Below, one piece after another: positions 1 through 8,394 of a DNA stretch of 64,000 nt (the first letter of the stretch is position 1; each line of letters opens with the position of its first letter). Under the pieces are notes generated by a model, which was given only the letters and a program-made list of their open reading frames with translations, had not been told where the DNA came from and searched no databases. The stretch spans positions 7,036 through 71,035 of the forward strand of contig CAZRMT010000003.1 of assembly GCA_964601265.1 (NCBI GenBank). The letters run 5' to 3'. Made by a program: the position numbers and the translations under genes. Source of the stretch: UBA4675 sp964601265 (GTDB lineage Bacteria > Bacillota > Clostridia > Christensenellales > Borkfalkiaceae).

Positions 1-1
1 A

Positions 2-121
2 TACGAGAAAATGTTTTATATCCTTGCTAGCGGAACGGGAACGGAGAGGAACGGCAAAGACGGACACGAGAGCGTAGACAGAGAAACGGGCGAAATATTG
101 ACGGGTAAACGGCAATGTTAA
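2..121 (+). CDS. 3' end of an unidentified ORF upstream of the recombinase (partial)
   Basis: This frame is open from the left edge of the window and stops at 119-121, overlapping the recombinase start codon at 115 by 7 bases. The visible tail is polar and ends with a short run rich in Gly, Arg and Glu. Tight overlap with the integrase suggests a gene of the same integrated element, but the reading frame could also be non-coding. No function can be given. Confidence 0.3.
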   Translation, partial: YEKMFYILASGTGTERNGKDGHESVDRETGEILTGKRQC

Positions 122-930
122 GCAAAAGTATAACTTATGGCGAGTTTATAGCGTATTGGTTAGAGGTTTACAAAAAACCGTACTTGAAACCGTCAAGCTA
201 TAAGAGAATACTAGCGGAGATAAAAAACCATATCCCCGAAGAGGTAAAACGATTAAGGCTTAACCGTTTAAGCGTACTTGCGATAGATAAGGCAATATCG
301 GACATAGACTTGTCAAGGTCGAGGAAATACGCATATTATGTTTACCACAATTCATTACACCGTGCGTACTGTTTAGGACTTATAACGGACAATATAGCGG
401 ACAAGCTTTTTTTGGTTAGGCATCGACAGAAGAGAGGGCAAGCATTAATCCACGAGGAGCAAGAGGGTTTTATATAAGCTATAAAGGGCACTTGCTACGA
501 AAACGCTTTTTTGTTTTTACTGCATAGCGGAATAAGACGGACGGAGCTAGTAACGATAAAATTTGACGATATACACGAAAAGGACTTGCTAATAAAGATA
601 AGAGGGACGAAAACGGACGAAAGCGAGCGTTTTATCCCGTTAACGAGTAAATTATCGGAGATAATCGAAAAACAGCGAGAAGGGGTAAAAGACGGGCTAA
701 TATTCCCGTATTACCCCGATACACTAACCCACCATTTTAAAAGGTACTGTAAAAACCATAAGTTGCACGATTTACGGCATACTTATATTACCCGTTGTGC
801 GGAGAGCGGTATAAATATAAACGTAACGCAGGCGTTAGTAGGGCATAAAACCTTAAATACCACGCTGGCGATATATACTCATATTTCGGCGAAATTCATT
901 CAAGCTGAAATCACAAAATTAAAAATATAA
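115..930 (+). pseudogene. Tyrosine recombinase (integrase) interrupted by an in-frame TAA
   Basis: The frame reads as a phage/ICE-type tyrosine recombinase of about 271 residues, interrupted only by TAA at 475-477. Both sides are in the same frame, so a single AAA-to-TAA change would explain it. The N-terminal part resembles a SAM-like core-binding domain. After the stop come the catalytic pieces: GIRRTEL with the first Arg, HDLRHTY with the His-x-x-Arg pair, LVGHKTL with the second His, and AIYTH with the nucleophilic Tyr. All signature residues are therefore present and the stop looks recent, a base-call error, or a read-through site. The gene points at the 3' end of a tRNA-Leu 49 bp away, the usual position of an integrase beside its attachment site. 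The rest of the element would lie left of the window. Confidence 0.8.
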
Positions 931-946
931 CACACTAAAAACAGTA

Positions 947-979
947 AAAGACGATAGCAAAAACTACCGTCTTTTTTTT
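947..979 (+). terminator. Intrinsic terminator after the recombinase
   Basis: An 11-bp stem (947-957 with 964-974, one G-U pair, loop 958-963) is followed by a run of eight T at 972-979. It ends directly at the 3' end of the convergent tRNA gene. Confidence 0.75.
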
Positions 980-1064
980 GGTGCCGAAGGCGGGACTTGA
1001 ACCCGCACGTTGTCGCCAACAATGGATTTTGAGTCCATCGCGTCTACCATTCCACCACTTCGGC
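979..1064 (-). tRNA. tRNA-Leu (anticodon CAA)
   Basis: Read on the minus strand, the gene starts GCCGAAG, has a long variable arm typical of tRNA-Leu, the TTCAA T-loop and an encoded CCA end. The seven-base anticodon loop CTCAAAA gives anticodon CAA, which reads UUG. The acceptor stem pairs completely. Its 3' end faces the recombinase, so it is the likely chromosomal attachment site. Confidence 0.95.
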
Positions 1065-1080
1065 TTAAATTTACTTTATA

Positions 1081-1109
1081 ATATTAACACATTTTTTGTC
1101 TTTTATCAA
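1081..1109 (-). promoter_or_regulatory. Promoter of tRNA-Leu(CAA)
   Basis: On the minus strand a TTGATA -35 box (1104-1109) and a TAATAT -10 box (1081-1086) are 17 bp apart, about 17 bp upstream of the mature tRNA start. Confidence 0.6.
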
Positions 1110-1121
1110 GCATTTTTTTAT

Positions 1122-1159
1122 AACTCTTGCGTAAAAAAACGTTTTTTTACGCAAGAGTT
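1122..1159. terminator. 38-bp perfect palindrome, possible terminator of the PII-like gene
   Basis: Two 19-base arms (1122-1140 and 1141-1159) form a perfect inverted repeat with no spacer. It lies between the end of the minus-strand PII-like gene and the tRNA promoter, where a terminator is needed. However, the T-rich tail (eight T around 1164-1171) is on the plus strand. It may act in both directions through the A and T runs inside the stem. Confidence 0.5.
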
Positions 1160-1194
1160 GAAATTTTTTTTATAAAATTTACCGCAACCGACAC

Positions 1195-1872
1195 TTAATC
1201 GTTAAACGCTTTTATTCCCGCAACAGAGCTTACGGGTAGGGCAAACGTAATTCCGTGGGCGGAGGTTTCGCTACCGGCGTGGTTCATAATGGCAAGCATA
1301 ATATCGTCCCTACGTTCCTTTTTGGCTACGATATACACCATTTCTTTTTCTTCGGAAATGTTAAGTCCGAAAAACTTTGTGTAAGAAGCTCCCGTTCCTT
1401 TTGCTTTAAGTACCGTTCCACCGCCTGCGCCCGCTTCTTTTGCGCAATCCATAACCGTATCGGTATTTCCCTTATCTACAATCGTTACGATTAAAACGTA
1501 TTTACATTCGTTATCAGACATATCGTTCTCCTTTTTTTCAATGGTTTTTTCGCCTATTAAACAATTCTTTGCGGATTGACCGCCAAGACTGTCTACAGGC
1601 ATAAGTAAAGCTATTCCGTTGCCTTGTTCGTCAATTCTAAGCTCTTTCGTCAGTCCTTGTATTACGTGTTCGGCGTCCTTGTCGGTTACGACGGTTTCGA
1701 ACATAACCATTTCGGTTTTTTCAAGTCCTAAATAACTTAAAGTTTTTTCGTTTGCCGTGCCGTAACAAAGCTTGCTTAAAATTAGCGTTGCGTCGTTTTT
1801 CTTAAAATAATCGACGTAGGCTTCAGAGTATGCTCTTTTCGTTATCGTTATTAAATATTTCAAACCTTGCAT
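1195..1872 (-). CDS. Tandem PII-like (GlnB/GlnK fold) signalling protein
   Basis: The 225-residue protein consists of two consecutive ferredoxin-like PII modules (about residues 1-112 and 118-225). Each starts with a beta strand (YLITITKR and YVLIVTIVD), has a central GTAN or Gly-rich T-loop-like segment, and ends with a hydrophobic strand followed by a VDSLGG or VSSVAG motif. The family senses small effectors and usually acts by binding a membrane transporter. This gene starts 8 bp after the DUF1538 gene, with AGGAG in front of the ATG, so the two are co-transcribed and the PII-like protein probably regulates the DUF1538 protein. The canonical uridylylated Tyr is not obvious. The effector is unknown. 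Confidence 0.8.
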   Translation of the reverse strand: MQGLKYLITITKRAYSEAYVDYFKKNDATLILSKLCYGTANEKTLSYLGLEKTEMVMFETVVTDKDAEHVIQGLTKELRIDEQGNGIALLMPVDSLGGQSAKNCLIGEKTIEKKENDMSDNECKYVLIVTIVDKGNTDTVMDCAKEAGAGGGTVLKAKGTGASYTKFFGLNISEEKEMVYIVAKKERRDDIMLAIMNHAGSETSAHGITFALPVSSVAGIKAFND

Positions 1873-1880
1873 AAATACTC

Positions 1881-3413
1881 CTAATCGATAATTTGTTCCG
1901 AAACGTTTTCGGTTTTCGTTGATTTAGATTTTCTTGTTTTGATTTTATAAACCAATCCTAAAATTTGAATGGTAATAAGAGGCGTCATAGCGACCATTGC
2001 CACCACGCCGAAGCCGTATTTGGCGACGTCGACGCCGACCGTTGAACAAGCTCCGAGGGCAAGCGGTAGTAAAAAGCCCGTTGCCATTGCGCCCGAAGCA
2101 ACTCCGCCCGAGTCGAAGGCTATCGCCGTGAAAATATCGGGTACGAAAAACATTAAAATAAGTGCAATAGAGTAGCCGGGGATTAAAATCCACATAATAT
2201 CTATACGGAACAATATACGCATCATTGCGATTCCTACCGATACCGCTACGCCTATCATAAGGCTTACGGAAAGCGCTTTTTTGGGGATTGCGCCCGAAGT
2301 AATTTCGTAAACTTGTTTGGTTAAAACGTGAACGGCGGGTTCAGCCGCAACCACGAAGAAACCTATAACCATTCCTATCGGAATTAGTATCCAATTATAA
2401 GAAAGCGCTCCTATTTGTTCGCCTAAAAGTTTTCCGACGGGTAAAAATCCGAGGTTTACGCCCGTTAAAAAGAGTACGAGTCCGACATAAGTGTAGAGTA
2501 TACCTATAATAATCCTTATATAGTTGGCTTTATCTATTTTTTGTCCGAAAATGCTAAACAGTAAAAAGAAAACGACTATAGGCGTTAACGCTAATGCCAC
2601 TTCCGCCATATAAGTCGGCAACCCTTTACCTATAAAGGACAATAAATCTTGCGAGTCGGCTATCGTGGTTATGGACGAAGAGGAGGAGTTTATCGTTTCG
2701 GGTTTATAAATAAGCCCTAAAATCATTACCGACAAAATAGGTCCGATAGAGCATAAAGCCGTCAATCCGAATCCGTCGGAATCGGCGTTTTTATCGCTTC
2801 TCATACCCGCGATACCCGTACCGATTGCGATAATAAAAGGAACGCTCATAGGTCCCGTGGTAACCCCGCCCGAATCGAACGCAACGCTTAAAAAAGCTTT
2901 TGGAACGAAGAAAGATAAAACGAAAGTCAACACGTAGAAAAAGAGCAATACGTATTTAAGTTTTATATTCAGTAGCGACCTTAAAAACGCAAATACCAAA
3001 AAAAGACCTACGCCGACGCCGACCGAAATTATTAAAACGTATTTATCGACAGCTTCCGCAAGCTGTTCGGCAAGAACGGTTAAATCGGGTTCGGAAACGG
3101 TGATTAAAACGCCGACTAAAAAGAATACGGGGATAATGAGCCATAATTTTTTGCTTTTTACCACGCCCGTGCCGACGTATTCTCCGATAGGAGTCATCGC
3201 CGTGTCTGCGCCCAAGGTAAAAAGCCCCATTCCTATTACCACTAACGCCACGCACACGATAAAGGCAAGCAACGTGTCGGCAGGGATAGGAGATATAGTA
3301 AAACACAACAGTAAAACTATAACCGAAATCGGCAAAACCGAAGAAAAAGATTCTTTTATTTTGTCACGAATAATGGTTCTGTCTCTGTATAGGAAAAGTT
3401 TGTTTTTCTTCAA
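1881..3413 (-). CDS. DUF1538 family integral membrane protein
   Basis: The protein has 510 residues and about 12 to 14 hydrophobic segments in two homologous halves. Each half carries the family signature: SEPDL...LAEQ followed by AFDSGGVTTGP in the first, AEPAV...LTKQ followed by AFDSGGVASGA in the second. Such duplication is typical of transporters with inverted or repeated topology. DUF1538 proteins from halophiles have been linked to Na+/H+ antiport (UmpA/UmpB), so cation transport is plausible but not shown here. The start is a TTG at 3413 preceded by a G-rich ribosome binding site (AGGGGGCG); no upstream ATG fits. It heads a two-gene operon with the PII-like gene. Confidence 0.85.
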   Translation of the reverse strand: MKKNKLFLYRDRTIIRDKIKESFSSVLPISVIVLLLCFTISPIPADTLLAFIVCVALVVIGMGLFTLGADTAMTPIGEYVGTGVVKSKKLWLIIPVFFLVGVLITVSEPDLTVLAEQLAEAVDKYVLIISVGVGVGLFLVFAFLRSLLNIKLKYVLLFFYVLTFVLSFFVPKAFLSVAFDSGGVTTGPMSVPFIIAIGTGIAGMRSDKNADSDGFGLTALCSIGPILSVMILGLIYKPETINSSSSSITTIADSQDLLSFIGKGLPTYMAEVALALTPIVVFFLLFSIFGQKIDKANYIRIIIGILYTYVGLVLFLTGVNLGFLPVGKLLGEQIGALSYNWILIPIGMVIGFFVVAAEPAVHVLTKQVYEITSGAIPKKALSVSLMIGVAVSVGIAMMRILFRIDIMWILIPGYSIALILMFFVPDIFTAIAFDSGGVASGAMATGFLLPLALGACSTVGVDVAKYGFGVVAMVAMTPLITIQILGLVYKIKTRKSKSTKTENVSEQIID

Positions 3414-3441
3414 TTTACGCCCCCTTGAATATTTTTAGCAA

Positions 3442-3471
3442 ATTATAACAAATACGCATTATAAAAGTCAA
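3442..3471 (-). promoter_or_regulatory. Promoter of the DUF1538/PII operon
   Basis: On the minus strand TTGACT (3466-3471) and TATAAT (3442-3447) are separated by 18 bp, about 30 bp upstream of the TTG start codon. Confidence 0.65.
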
Positions 3472-3571
3472 CGGTTTTTTAAAATTCTTGCGTACGATAA
3501 ACGAAAAATATCAAACTGTTTAATTTAGGCGAAATAAATTTTAAAAAGTTTTAAAAAGTTGTCATAAACTA

Positions 3572-3600
3572 TTGACAAAAGCAAATATTAAGTGTAATAT
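3572..3600 (+). promoter_or_regulatory. SigA-type promoter of the hrcA heat-shock operon
   Basis: TTGACA (3572-3577) and TAATAT (3595-3600) are 17 bp apart. The CIRCE operator begins 11 bp downstream, so HrcA would block the transcription start. Confidence 0.85.
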
Positions 3601-3611
3601 AAAGTCATAAT

Positions 3612-3638
3612 TTAGCACTCATAACATATGATTGCTAA
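3612..3638 (+). promoter_or_regulatory. CIRCE operator (HrcA binding site)
   Basis: The inverted repeat TTAGCACTC-N9-GATTGCTAA matches the CIRCE consensus TTAGCACTC-N9-GAGTGCTAA with one mismatch in the right arm. It sits between the promoter and hrcA, giving the classical autoregulated class I heat-shock operon. Confidence 0.94.
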
Positions 3639-3664
3639 CACTCACAAAAGGGGGTTTGCTAAAA

Positions 3665-4681
3665 ATGGAATTGTCGGATAGAAAGAAAAAGATTTTACAA
3701 ATAGTCGTTGACGATTACATTCAAACAGCCGTCCCCGTGTCGTCGAAAGCGATTGCCGACAAGTATTTAACAAATATTTCCTCCGCAACGGTAAGGAGCG
3801 AGTTGTCCGCATTGGAAGAGCTAGGGTATTTATCTCAACCGCATACTTCTGCAGGGAGAATTCCGTCGGGGAAAGCGTATAAATTATACGTAAGCGAACT
3901 TATGGTAAAAGATAAGCTTACCCACAGCGAGCTGGAATACATTAAAAAAGTTTTTCTAGAAAGAGCGGACAATATGGAAACGGTTTTAAAATCCGCAGTA
4001 AAAGTAATAAGTCAGCTAACTTCTTTAACCACGGTGGCGATAGCCTCGCACGAGGGAACCGAAAAACTTTTAAACGTTAAGCTTGTAAGACTCCTACCCG
4101 ATAAAGCTCTTTTAATAATCGTTACGGACACTAAAATATTAAAGGACAATATTATAGATATTCCTACTAATATGAGCGAAGAACAGTTAGAGGACACCAA
4201 CGTTTTTCTTGCTAAATGTTGCAAAGATAAAACCATTGAAGAATTTTGTTCTTGTTCGGTGGAAATAGAAGACAGTTTTTCCGACTTAAAAACGATTTTT
4301 TTAAACGTTATAGACGCATTAAAGGAATACGTTGACGCAAACGGCGAAGTTTTTTCGGAAGGGGAAGCAAAAATTTGTTCCTTACCCGAGTATGCCGACG
4401 CCGAAAAGATTAAAAATTTCCTTTCCGTGGTAACGGATAAAGAAAAGATTTTTTCAATTATGGCGGACAACGACAGAGATATAAAGATAAACATAAAAGT
4501 AGGTTCCGAAAACTCTCAAATGCCGGACGACTGTTCGCTAGTGAGCGCAACCTATTACGCTAACGGCGTAAAGCTCGGGACGTACGGAGTTATAGGACCT
4601 AACCGTATGGACTATCAAAAAGTCGTATGCGTTTTGGAAAACGTAGGAAGAATTATAGAAAGCATTTTAAATAAAAGATAG
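3665..4681 (+). CDS. hrcA: Heat-inducible transcription repressor HrcA
   Basis: The 338-residue protein has the HrcA layout: an N-terminal winged helix (LSDRKKKILQIVVDDYI, then PVSSKAIA and SSATVRSELSALEELGYL) and a C-terminal GAF-like domain with an inserted dimerisation region. The conserved segment QPHTSAGRIPS follows the DNA-binding domain. It represses this operon through the CIRCE site and depends on GroEL for activity in other Firmicutes. The ATG at 3665 is preferred because it follows AAAGGGGG at a suitable distance and begins at the conserved domain; an in-frame TTG at 3632 would lie inside the operator. It is the first gene of hrcA-grpE-dnaK-dnaJ. Confidence 0.96.
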   Translation: MELSDRKKKILQIVVDDYIQTAVPVSSKAIADKYLTNISSATVRSELSALEELGYLSQPHTSAGRIPSGKAYKLYVSELMVKDKLTHSELEYIKKVFLERADNMETVLKSAVKVISQLTSLTTVAIASHEGTEKLLNVKLVRLLPDKALLIIVTDTKILKDNIIDIPTNMSEEQLEDTNVFLAKCCKDKTIEEFCSCSVEIEDSFSDLKTIFLNVIDALKEYVDANGEVFSEGEAKICSLPEYADAEKIKNFLSVVTDKEKIFSIMADNDRDIKINIKVGSENSQMPDDCSLVSATYYANGVKLGTYGVIGPNRMDYQKVVCVLENVGRIIESILNKR

Positions 4682-4699
4682 CCCGAAAAAGGAGAAGTA

Positions 4700-5245
4700 A
4701 TGGACGAAAAAGAAAAAGACACCGTCGAAGAGGTTGTCGTAGACGAGTTTGAAAACCTCGGTAACGAAGAACTGAAAAGTATGATACTTGCTTTGCGAAA
4801 CGAGAACGAAGAGTTAAAAAAAGAGGCGGAAAAAGCAAGCGAATACAAGGACAGTTGGTATCGTGCGAAAGCAGATTTTGAAAATTTTAAAAAGAGAAAC
4901 AATGAAACTAGGCGTCTTGCTTACGAAGAGGGTAAAACCGACCTGATAAAAAAGATTTTGAGTATAGGCGACAATTTGGAAAGAGCGGTTGCCACTTCCG
5001 TGGACGAAAAAACCAAGCAAGGGCTTGAAATGCTCGTTAGGAATTTTCAAGACGTTCTTACAAATATCGGCGTTAGCGAAATAAATCCCGTAGGCGAACA
5101 GTTCGACCCAAACAAAGCGGAAGCCGTTATGATGGCGGACGCCGAAAACGGAGAGGAAAGCGGAACGGTTAAACAAGTATTTTTAAAAGGTTACGCGCTT
5201 GGCGACAAAATTATAAGGTTTGCACAAGTCGTAGTTATAAAATAA
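4700..5245 (+). CDS. grpE: Nucleotide exchange factor GrpE
   Basis: This 181-residue protein has an acidic N-terminus, a long helical coiled coil (about residues 30-95, with SWYRAKADFENFKKR as the family core) and a C-terminal beta domain ending in GDKIIRFAQVVV. GrpE releases ADP from DnaK and, with DnaJ, sets the chaperone cycle in the cytoplasm. The gene follows hrcA by 18 bp with AAAGGAGAAG in front of the ATG and precedes dnaK by 29 bp. Confidence 0.96.
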   Translation: MDEKEKDTVEEVVVDEFENLGNEELKSMILALRNENEELKKEAEKASEYKDSWYRAKADFENFKKRNNETRRLAYEEGKTDLIKKILSIGDNLERAVATSVDEKTKQGLEMLVRNFQDVLTNIGVSEINPVGEQFDPNKAEAVMMADAENGEESGTVKQVFLKGYALGDKIIRFAQVVVIK

Positions 5246-5274
5246 GTAAATAAGAAAAAGGAGATATAAAGATT

Positions 5275-7071
5275 ATGAGTAAAATTATCGGTATAGATTT
5301 AGGAACGACTAATTCTTGCGTAGCGGTTATGGAAGGCGGTGAACCCGTAGTTATTGCGAACGCAGAAGGTTCTAGAACGACTCCTTCGGTAGTCGGATTT
5401 CAAAAAGACGGACAAAGACTTGTCGGACAGATAGCAAAGCGTCAAGCGGTTGCAAACGCCGACAGAACGGTTATTTCGATTAAAAGACATATGGGAAGCG
5501 ACTATAAAGTCGATATAGACGGCAAAAAGTACTCCCCGCAAGAAATTTCCGCAATGGTACTCGGAAAACTTAAAAAGGATGCGGAGGGGTATCTCGGCGA
5601 AACGGTTACGGACGCCGTTATCACTTGCCCCGCATACTTTAACGACGCACAACGTCAAGCCACGAAAGATGCCGGCAAAATTGCAGGACTTAACGTTTTA
5701 AGAGTTATAAACGAACCTACTGCGGCTGCGCTTGCATACGGACTTGACAAAGATACGGGAAATCATAAAGTTTTAATTTACGATTTGGGCGGAGGAACGT
5801 TCGACGTATCTATTTTGGATATAGGCGACGGCGTATTCGAAGTTTTGGCGACCAACGGCGACACCAAACTCGGCGGAGACGATTTCGATAATAAGATTAT
5901 AGATTATTTAGTCGACGACTTTAAGAGTAAAGAGGGTATTGATCTTTCCAAGGACAAAATGGCAATGCAAAGGCTTAAAGAAGCCGCCGAAAAAGCTAAA
6001 ATCGAACTTTCAGGAATGTCTTCTACAACGGTTAGCCTACCCTTTATAACGGCAGACGCAACGGGACCGAAGCATATGGAAGTAACGCTCACCAAACAAA
6101 AATTCGACGCTTTGACCGAAGATTTGGTTGAAAGAACGTTGCAACCTATGAAAAAGGCGTTAGCCGATGCGAAACTCAGCTACTCGGATATAGCAAAGGT
6201 TATTTTAGTAGGTGGTTCTACTCGTATTCCCGCCGTACAAGAAGCGGTTAAAAAGGAAACGGGCAAAGAACCGTTTAAGGGAATTAACCCCGACGAATGC
6301 GTTGCAATCGGCGCGGCTATTCAAGGCGGTGTTTTAACGGGCGACGTTAAGGACGTATTGCTTTTGGACGTAACGCCTTTAACGCTCGGAATTGAAACTA
6401 TGGGTGGAGTTATGACTACGCTTATCGAAAGAAACACGACTATTCCTACCAAGAAATCTCAAGTGTTCTCAACCGCCGCGGATAATCAAACTGAAGTTAC
6501 CATTCACGTTTTACAAGGCGAAAGAAAGTTTGCAAAAGACAACAAAACTTTGGGACAATTCAATTTAGGCGGAATAGCTCCCGCTCCGAGAGGAATTCCT
6601 CAAATAGAAGTTACTTTCGATATAGACGCAAACGGTATAGTTCACGTAACCGCAATGGATAAAGCGACGAATAAGAGTAGCGATATAACGATTACTTCTT
6701 CCAGCAACCTTTCCAAAGAGGATATAGACAAAGCCGTAAAAGAGGCTCAGGAATACGAAGCCGAGGATAATAAGAGAAAGGAAAAGGTTGACGCTCATAA
6801 CCAGTTGGACGGATTTATTTTCGCAACCGAAAAATCGGTTAAAGAATTGGGCGACAAGCTTACCGAAGAAGATAAGGCGACAATAGAAGAAGCCGTGAAG
6901 GAAGCTAAAGAAAAGTTAAACAGCGACGCCGTTGAAGAATTAAAGTCGGCTCAAGAAAAATTAGCTCAAGCAACTTCGCCTATTTTCAGCAAGATTTATC
7001 AACAAGCGGGCGAACAATCGGGAGCTGACGGAAGCACAGGCGGTGACGATACGGAATTCCACCAAAACTAA
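5275..7071 (+). CDS. dnaK: Chaperone DnaK (Hsp70)
   Basis: The protein has 598 residues, a normal length for Firmicutes DnaK. The ATPase domain begins with IIGIDLGTTNSCVAVME (phosphate loop 1), continues with VITCPAYF, INEPTAAALAYG and DLGGGTFDVSILD, and ends with VGGSTRIPAVQ. The linker DVLLLDVTPLTLGIETMGG leads into the substrate-binding beta domain and the helical lid. The C-terminus is short and Gly-rich (GADGSTGGDD). It binds unfolded polypeptides in the cytoplasm, driven by DnaJ and GrpE from the same operon. The ribosome binding site AAAAGGAGATATAAAG is strong. Confidence 0.98.
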   Translation: MSKIIGIDLGTTNSCVAVMEGGEPVVIANAEGSRTTPSVVGFQKDGQRLVGQIAKRQAVANADRTVISIKRHMGSDYKVDIDGKKYSPQEISAMVLGKLKKDAEGYLGETVTDAVITCPAYFNDAQRQATKDAGKIAGLNVLRVINEPTAAALAYGLDKDTGNHKVLIYDLGGGTFDVSILDIGDGVFEVLATNGDTKLGGDDFDNKIIDYLVDDFKSKEGIDLSKDKMAMQRLKEAAEKAKIELSGMSSTTVSLPFITADATGPKHMEVTLTKQKFDALTEDLVERTLQPMKKALADAKLSYSDIAKVILVGGSTRIPAVQEAVKKETGKEPFKGINPDECVAIGAAIQGGVLTGDVKDVLLLDVTPLTLGIETMGGVMTTLIERNTTIPTKKSQVFSTAADNQTEVTIHVLQGERKFAKDNKTLGQFNLGGIAPAPRGIPQIEVTFDIDANGIVHVTAMDKATNKSSDITITSSSNLSKEDIDKAVKEAQEYEAEDNKRKEKVDAHNQLDGFIFATEKSVKELGDKLTEEDKATIEEAVKEAKEKLNSDAVEELKSAQEKLAQATSPIFSKIYQQAGEQSGADGSTGGDDTEFHQN

Positions 7072-7090
7072 TAATAAATTGTAACGATAA

Positions 7091-7120
7091 AATAAGTTGC
7101 GTTTTACGACGCAACTTATT
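7091..7120 (+). promoter_or_regulatory. Hairpin between dnaK and dnaJ
   Basis: A perfect 11-bp stem (7091-7101 with 7110-7120, eight-base loop) stands in the dnaK-dnaJ gap. There is no proper T run after it, so partial termination or protection of the dnaK message is more likely than full termination. Confidence 0.6.
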
Positions 7121-7144
7121 AATGTGTTATTTTAAAGGTGCAAA

Positions 7145-8296
7145 ATGGCAGATAAAAAGAATTATTATGATATATTAGGGGTATCGAAAACGGCAAGTTC
7201 CGACGAAATAAAATCGGCTTATAGAAAGCTTGCCCGTCAATATCACCCTGATTTACACCCCAACGACGAGGCGTGTGCCACTAGGTTTAAAGAGATAAAC
7301 GAAGCCAACGAGATTTTATCCGACCCCGACAAGAGAAAAAAATACGATTTTGAACTCGAACACCCCGAAAGTGCGGGGTTTGGCGGATTTGGTGGCGACG
7401 GTTTCGGAGGTTTCGGAGGATTCGGCGATATTTTCGGCGATATTTTCGGCGGAGGATTTTCTAGCGGAAGGACGGAAAGACCTACGAAAAGCAAAGGCGA
7501 AGATATAACGGTAGAGTTAGAGCTTTCGTTTATGGACGCCGTTAAAGGCGTAAAAAAGAGCGTAAATTATGCAAGAAAGGAACCTTGTTCGTCTTGTAAA
7601 GGTACGGGAGCAAAGGACGGAACGGCTTATAGCGTATGTTCTTCTTGTAACGGAACGGGGCAAAGGCAATATAGGCGTAGTACGGGATTTTTTACGCAAG
7701 TTACTTACGGGGCGTGTTCCGACTGTAACGGAACGGGTAAGAAAATTACGACGAAATGTACGGCTTGTTCGGGTAAAGGGTATTTAAAGAAGAATACCGC
7801 CGTAGAACTCGATATTCCGGGCGGAGCAGATACGGGAAGTTACCTTAAAAAGCGTGGAATGGGAAATGCCTCTTCTAACGGAGGCGAATGCGGAGATTTA
7901 ATAGTTGTAATTAAAGTTTTACCTCATAAATTGTTTAAGAGGAAAAACTTCGATTTATACGTAGATTTGCCCATATCTTACGCCACTGCGGTTTTGGGCG
8001 GAAAAATTATGGCTCCCGGAGTGGATAAACTAGAAGAATTGGAAATTCCCAAGGGAACTCAAAGCGGAAAAGTGCTTTGTTTAAGAGGAAAGGGTATAAA
8101 TTCACGACTCGGAACGGGCAATTTATACTATAACGTTATTGTTGAAACTCCCGCAAAATTCAATTCCGAACAAGAGAGACTGTTAAGACTATTTGCGTTG
8201 GAGGGCGATTTAAAGCAAACGCCTAAAATGAAAGATTTTTACGATAACGTAAATAAACTTTACGGCGACGACCCGTATAAAAAGATTAAGTTTTAA
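7145..8296 (+). CDS. dnaJ: Chaperone DnaJ (Hsp40, type I)
   Basis: The 383-residue co-chaperone has all type I parts in order. The J domain (about 1-70) carries the HPD motif in YHPDLHP. A Gly/Phe-rich linker follows (about 75-115). The zinc region has four CxxCxGxG repeats: CSSCKGTG, CSSCNGTG, CSDCNGTG and CTACSGKG. The C-terminal substrate-binding domains complete it. It stimulates DnaK ATP hydrolysis and delivers clients. AAAGGTG precedes the ATG. It is the last gene of the operon, closed by the terminator at 8314-8349. Confidence 0.97.
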   Translation: MADKKNYYDILGVSKTASSDEIKSAYRKLARQYHPDLHPNDEACATRFKEINEANEILSDPDKRKKYDFELEHPESAGFGGFGGDGFGGFGGFGDIFGDIFGGGFSSGRTERPTKSKGEDITVELELSFMDAVKGVKKSVNYARKEPCSSCKGTGAKDGTAYSVCSSCNGTGQRQYRRSTGFFTQVTYGACSDCNGTGKKITTKCTACSGKGYLKKNTAVELDIPGGADTGSYLKKRGMGNASSNGGECGDLIVVIKVLPHKLFKRKNFDLYVDLPISYATAVLGGKIMAPGVDKLEELEIPKGTQSGKVLCLRGKGINSRLGTGNLYYNVIVETPAKFNSEQERLLRLFALEGDLKQTPKMKDFYDNVNKLYGDDPYKKIKF

Positions 8297-8313
8297 TAAC
8301 TTTATATAAAATA

Positions 8314-8349
8314 AAATCTCGCTACTTTCGGTGAAAAGTAGCGAGATTT
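8314..8349. terminator. Bidirectional intrinsic terminator between dnaJ and the Ig-like giant
   Basis: A perfect 15-bp stem (8314-8328 with 8335-8349, loop CGGTGA) has a T-rich tail on both strands. It ends the dnaJ transcript on the plus strand and the giant surface-protein transcript on the minus strand. Confidence 0.85.
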
Positions 8350-8394
8350 GTTTTGTTGTAAATAGATACTTAAAATGCTTTTTATTTTACCATA

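Noticed and set aside
978..1175. Open frame over the tRNA-Leu(CAA) region on the plus strand
   Set aside because: It is the reverse complement of a tRNA gene; such frames are a known annotation artefact. The same holds for 48225-48431 on the minus strand over tRNA-Leu(UAA).
3632..3664. TTG at 3632 as hrcA start
   Set aside because: It lies inside the CIRCE operator and has no ribosome binding site; the ATG at 3665 does.
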